From Gammaproteobacteria bacterium (lineage in GTDB: Bacteria > Gemmatimonadota > Gemmatimonadetes > Longimicrobiales > Gaopeijiaceae): a stretch of DNA of 8,015 nucleotides. The notes under the pieces were generated by a model that ran no database searches, was not told where the DNA came from, and worked only from the letters and a program-made list of their open reading frames with translations. The translations under genes and the position numbers were made by a program. Positions 5,625 to 8,015 of this stretch are shown piece by piece (position 1 is the first letter of the stretch; each line of letters starts with the position of its first letter). The stretch spans positions 1 to 8,015 of the forward strand of contig JAHEKL010000113.1 of assembly GCA_024638345.1 (NCBI GenBank), written 5' to 3'.

Positions 5625-6761
5625 CTACTCGACGATGCGGAGGATCCGAAGCAGGCTGCTGTCGTTCGGATCGAAGTCGTCGGCTGGTGCGATGGCGGTG
5701 TACTGAAGCCAGCGAACCCATACCTCGTTGTTGCCGTCCCACGACTCCAGCCAGACACCCGCGAGGTTGCTGATCGGCACCGGCTTCCGCCCGTTCGCGA
5801 TGTCAGGCCAGTCGGTCGGATCGAACATCACGATCGGCCGAATCCTGCGGCTAGACACATCGACTGGAGTGCCGTCGGAGTGCACAGGCCAGCCAATCGA
5901 CGGGTCCCAGCTCTGGGCCTGCTCGTTGGGGTCCGTGAAGATGTCCCTGAAGCCCTGTCGAGTGGGGCCCACCATGTTGCCGGGCTCTTTGAGCACCTCA
6001 TCGCCCAGCTGGTGCTCGCCTGACGGCCTCCAGCAATCCCGGATCGCAGCCCGAAAGTCGTTCCCGCCCCGGTTACCCGGGAGAGCCAGGGAATAGTACC
6101 AGCCCGGCTGGGGTGATTCCTTGGTGTCGGCCGTGGTGAGCTGGATCTGAGACCCGATGTCCATGGCCTCGTATCCGGTGCCCCCCGGGCCAGGAACGTA
6201 GTGGTCGACGCCGTCGTCCCAGACGTCCCCGATCTCATTGGGACGAAAGCCCGGAATGGACGGATCCCACTCGAGCCAGCGATCGGGCACCGCGAACGGC
6301 AGAATGCAGTCCGTTGCGATCCCCGGCCATGCTTGCGCGGCCGCCGCCGCTCCGATGTTCACGACATCGATTCCCATCGCCCTCGCGAACACGGTCGGAA
6401 GCGGATTGCTGCGAGCCTCACTTCGCTGGACTCGCACTCGGACCTTCTGCGAATCCAGGATGACGTCGATATCCGTGTCGGGGAACACGTCCGGGGTGAC
6501 CCCACGGACCTGGTTCAGCTCGGCGAAACGCTCGGCCTCTACCCGGGCTCCTGCCTCGTCGCCCGGCCTACGCAGCAGATAGCCCGCTCCGGCGTGCGCG
6601 CCGGCCTCTGCCGCTCGCTGCGCTTCGCTCCGCGCGACGAACCATATCCCCGTGTCGATGGCGAGTGCGGCAATCCCCAAGAAGACGACCGCCATGAGTG
6701 CAACCATATAGAGCACCGCGCCTCGTTCGCCGTCGGGCCCGAATACGGTTCGCAATTTCAT
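5625..6761 (-). CDS. TadE/TadG-like pilus-assembly family protein
   Basis: The product is a 378-residue protein anchored by one N-terminal membrane helix. Residues 10-65 show the Tad-like pattern: a short basic start, D-G-E-R-GAVLYMVALMA, hydrophobic core (15-36), AIDTGIWFVARSEAQRAAEAGAHAGA. Such minor pilin-like proteins belong to tad/Flp adhesive pili, exposed outside the inner membrane. A helix-rich segment follows (67-87), then a strand region ending near 145, and a larger C-terminal domain. The latter contains DCILPFAVPDRW (151-162), FRAAIRDC (236-243), an EPGNMVGPTRQG block (259-270) and RIRPIVMFDP (306-315), a layout I recall from TadG-related proteins of high-GC bacteria. Cys152 and Cys243 could pair. 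WDPSI occurs twice (165, 285). AGGAGA with a 5-base gap precedes the ATG at 6761-6759. No other tad genes lie in the window, so its pilus link is by family only. Confidence 0.8.
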   Translation of the reverse strand: MKLRTVFGPDGERGAVLYMVALMAVVFLGIAALAIDTGIWFVARSEAQRAAEAGAHAGAGYLLRRPGDEAGARVEAERFAELNQVRGVTPDVFPDTDIDVILDSQKVRVRVQRSEARSNPLPTVFARAMGIDVVNIGAAAAAQAWPGIATDCILPFAVPDRWLEWDPSIPGFRPNEIGDVWDDGVDHYVPGPGGTGYEAMDIGSQIQLTTADTKESPQPGWYYSLALPGNRGGNDFRAAIRDCWRPSGEHQLGDEVLKEPGNMVGPTRQGFRDIFTDPNEQAQSWDPSIGWPVHSDGTPVDVSSRRIRPIVMFDPTDWPDIANGRKPVPISNLAGVWLESWDGNNEVWVRWLQYTAIAPADDFDPNDSSLLRILRIVE

Positions 6762-6849
6762 GTTCTTCTCCTGCGGGATTCACCCGCCCCGGTGGATCTC
6801 AAACCCGTCGACATCGGTTTCCAGAATCTCCTAAGTGGTTGCAAATAAA

Positions 6850-6887
6850 GTGCCTTGCCGGCCCCGGTCCTGGTCGGTGAAGGGCAC
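6850..6887 (+). other. Imperfect hairpin upstream of the GlcG/HbpS-like gene
   Basis: GTGCC (6850-6854) pairs with GGCAC (6883-6887). Inside it, TTGCCGGCC (6855-6863) pairs with GGTCGGTGAA (6872-6881) through two G-U pairs and one bulged G; another bulged G lies at 6882. The loop is 8 bases. About 14 pairs form in total. There is no T-run after it. It could be part of an RNA leader or a DNA-level repeat; function unknown. Confidence 0.4.
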
Positions 6888-6963
6888 GTGGCGTCGGTGC
6901 AACGACTTTTGAGGGGGGTAAACATATGTTGTCAGTCCGCCTTGCGCGAGTACCAGCCGAATT

Positions 6964-6981
6964 TGTTGCGTCGACGCAGCA
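6964..6981. promoter_or_regulatory. Near-palindrome, candidate operator
   Basis: TGCGTCGACGCA (6967-6978) is a perfect 12-bp palindrome. One mismatched pair outward (6966/6979), pairing resumes for two more bases, giving an 18-bp dyad at 6964-6981. It sits just before the ATG at 6992 and 166 bases before the core start at 7145. Size and symmetry suit a dimeric repressor site, but no regulator gene is in view. Confidence 0.3.
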
Positions 6982-7144
6982 GAGGAGTTGCATGGATGAA
7001 ACGAAATCCGGGCCCCCGGAGGCCGTCCAAAGTCGAGGAGAAATCGCTCATTCGGCGACCGTAGATGGCGGCGGATCGTTGCCCGACGTATCTCTTCCCC
7101 CCGTTGTGCTGTCCTACCAAAACCGAAAACCCGGGGGTCTGCCG

Positions 7145-7576
7145 ATGCCTGCCATCACTCTGAACGAAGCACGATCGATCATCTCCAAGACTTTCGAGAG
7201 GGGCCTGGACATGGGTCTCAAACCCCTGTCGGTTTGCGTGCTGGACGCGGGAGGTCACCTGAAAGCCTTCGAGCGTCAGGATGGTGCGTCGAATCTCCGC
7301 TTCCGCATCGCTCATGGGAAAGCATTCGGCGCGATCGGATTGGGTGTAGGCTCTCGGGCGCTCATGAACCGAGCGGAGAGCCAGTCCTACTTCATCCTCG
7401 CGGCCAACGGAGCGTTCGATGGTAATCTCGTGCCGGTACCAGGCGGGGTCTTGGTGAAGGAGGCAGGCGGTGACATCATCGGTGCGGTCGGAGTCACGGG
7501 GGACACTTCGGACAACGACGAGGCCGCAGCGGTGGCGGCCATCGAGGCAGTGGGATATGTGGCGGATACGGGCTGA
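7145..7576 (+). CDS. GlcG/HbpS family (haem-degrading domain) protein
   Basis: The product is a small, probably soluble protein of the GlcG/HbpS family (Pfam Haem_degrading). Members include the haem-binding HbpS of Streptomyces and GlcG of the glycolate locus; the biochemical role of most is unsettled. From ATG 7145 it has 143 residues, the usual family size. Family blocks are ITLNEARSII (4-13), VCVLDAGGHLKAFERQDGA (30-48), IAHGKAFGAIGLG (55-67), VPVPGGVLVKEAGGDIIGAV (96-115) and VTGDTSDNDEAAA (117-129) with a final helix. The same frame stays open upstream to ATG 6992 and ATG 6926, both with better ribosome-binding sites. The added 51-73 residues show no signal peptide and no family similarity, so I keep 7145, with doubt. 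It stands alone between a divergent TadG-like gene and a hairpin-rich spacer; hemC is 3.5 kb away and not linked by transcription. Confidence 0.85.
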   Translation: MPAITLNEARSIISKTFERGLDMGLKPLSVCVLDAGGHLKAFERQDGASNLRFRIAHGKAFGAIGLGVGSRALMNRAESQSYFILAANGAFDGNLVPVPGGVLVKEAGGDIIGAVGVTGDTSDNDEAAAVAAIEAVGYVADTG

Positions 7577-7605
7577 GGATGGGTAGTGTGAAGGAAGCCG
7601 GGCCC

Positions 7606-7649
7606 GCGGGGCGGTAGCGCCGCCCGCTAGCGCGCCCCATTCGGGCGCG
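7606..7649 (+). terminator. Two adjacent GC-rich hairpins after the GlcG/HbpS-like gene
   Basis: Hairpin 1 (7606-7627) pairs GCGGGGCGG with CCGCCCGC around a 5-base loop, with one bulged G. Hairpin 2 (7631-7649) pairs CGCGCCC with GGGCGCG perfectly around CATTC. The hexamer TAGCGC recurs at 7615, 7628 and 7658, linking the elements. They start 30 bases after the stop codon, where a terminator would be expected, but lack a T-run. A REP-like intergenic repeat is the alternative. Confidence 0.4.
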
Positions 7650-7696
7650 GAGCTCAGTAGCGCGGTTGCCCTGGGAGCGAGAGCGGACCAGCGAAG

Positions 7697-8015
7697 ATGA
7701 TGACCTTGTTAGTTAGGACGGGCGGAGTAGCACTGGTCCTCGGTGGATTCCTGGCCTTCCGTACTCTGGAAGCGCTCTTCTCTCCGGATGGCCAAATCGA
7801 GTCCATCGGGTATCGAGCGGCTGTGGTTGGGTTCCAGCTCGCCCTGATTGGCCTCGGACTGTGGATAATTGCCAGACCTCCTCGGCTGAGGATGCCAACG
7901 CTAGGTGAATTGTCCCTCCTGGTTGCAGCCAGCGCCATCGCCGTTGGATTGGGCGAATTGACTCTTCGGTTCTTCAATACCGGACGACCTCAAGATCCGG
8001 TCATTGCTGTCGGTC
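7697..8015 (+). CDS. Multi-pass membrane protein, 3' end beyond the window
   Basis: The frame opens at ATG 7697 (or the adjacent ATG 7700) and is still open at the right edge, giving 106 residues. It shows three hydrophobic segments: about 8-28 (GGVALVLGGFLAF), 41-59 (AAVVGFQLALIGLGLWIIA) and 72-87 (LSLLVAASAIAVGLG), the last followed by ELTLRFF and a polar stretch. A final helix ending in 'E-x-x-L/A-R-F/L' before a soluble domain is common in membrane-tethered SGNH/GDSL-type hydrolases, so that is one guess, but no catalytic motif is in view. The ribosome-binding site is weak. By hand count, 44 of 106 third codon positions are A or T, including TTA and ATA, against about 9 of 50 in rdgB, so its composition differs sharply from the housekeeping genes. 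Confidence 0.6.
   Translation, partial: MMTLLVRTGGVALVLGGFLAFRTLEALFSPDGQIESIGYRAAVVGFQLALIGLGLWIIARPPRLRMPTLGELSLLVAASAIAVGLGELTLRFFNTGRPQDPVIAVG

Larger units (their letters stand above)
6762..7144. other. Spacer without a confident gene; structured
   Basis: These 383 bases separate the divergent TadG-like and GlcG/HbpS-like genes. They hold an imperfect hairpin (6850-6887), a perfect 10-bp palindrome AACATATGTT (6921-6930), and an 18-bp near-palindrome (6964-6981) with a perfect 12-bp core. The frame of the downstream gene is open from ATG 6926 (GAGGGGGG upstream) and from ATG 6992 (AGGAG 4 bases upstream), so part may encode an N-terminal extension. I see no convincing -35/-10 pair, tRNA or known riboswitch core. 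Confidence 0.5.

Noticed and set aside
6883..6900. Sigma-54-type promoter (GGCAC...TGCA)
   Set aside because: Spacing between the GG and GC elements does not fit the required 10 bases.
6850..6925. Riboswitch (c-di-GMP, cobalamin, FMN or TPP)
   Set aside because: A hairpin is present but none of the conserved core sequences of these classes can be found.
7654..7977. 107-codon minus-strand frame at the right edge
   Set aside because: The plus frame shows three coherent hydrophobic segments; the minus frame looks like its shadow, with no motif or ribosome-binding site evident.

Overview
The window is GC-rich and gene-dense and looks like a chromosomal segment of a diderm bacterium that makes lipopolysaccharide. 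An LpxH-like lipid A enzyme, an LptE-like outer-membrane lipoprotein and a second lipoprotein lie within 2.1 kb of each other. High GC at third codon positions, GTG and TTG starts, and this mix of gene families would suit Gemmatimonadota or a similar soil or marine lineage. That placement is inference from gene content; no rRNA or other marker is present.

Layout: (1) 2-535 (+), the 3' part of a small membrane protein resembling DUF5683, cut by the left edge. (2) 554-1291 (-), an LpxH-like UDP-2,3-diacylglucosamine diphosphatase, convergent with gene 1. (3) An 80-base divergent promoter region in which both flanking genes appear leaderless. (4) 1372-4942 (+), a tight five-gene operon: LolB-like lipoprotein, lptE, hemC, rph and rdgB. 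Its genes overlap by 44 bases or by 4-base stop/start fusions, or are separated by only a few bases. (5) 5067-5615 (+), an unrecognised secreted protein. (6) 5625-6761 (-), a TadE/TadG-like pilin-type protein converging on it. (7) A 383-base stretch (6762-7144) with no confident gene but with a hairpin and two palindromes. (8) 7145-7576 (+), a GlcG/HbpS-family (haem-degrading domain) protein. (9) A hairpin-rich spacer. (10) 7697 to the right edge (+), the N-terminal part of a multi-pass membrane protein with clearly lower GC3.

Functionally, the left half is housekeeping. LpxH acts in lipid A synthesis, the LolB-like protein and LptE would serve the outer membrane, HemC makes the tetrapyrrole precursor, RNase PH trims RNA 3' ends, and RdgB removes non-canonical purine nucleotides. 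The right half (5.0-8.0 kb) is more accessory: secreted, pilin-like and membrane proteins in mixed orientation, with larger spacers and a compositional shift. I found no CRISPR array, transposase, tRNA, rRNA or recognisable defence system. No clearly novel system is visible. The best leads are the leaderless divergent promoters, the structured spacer upstream of the GlcG/HbpS gene, the unknown secreted protein, and the atypical right-edge gene.
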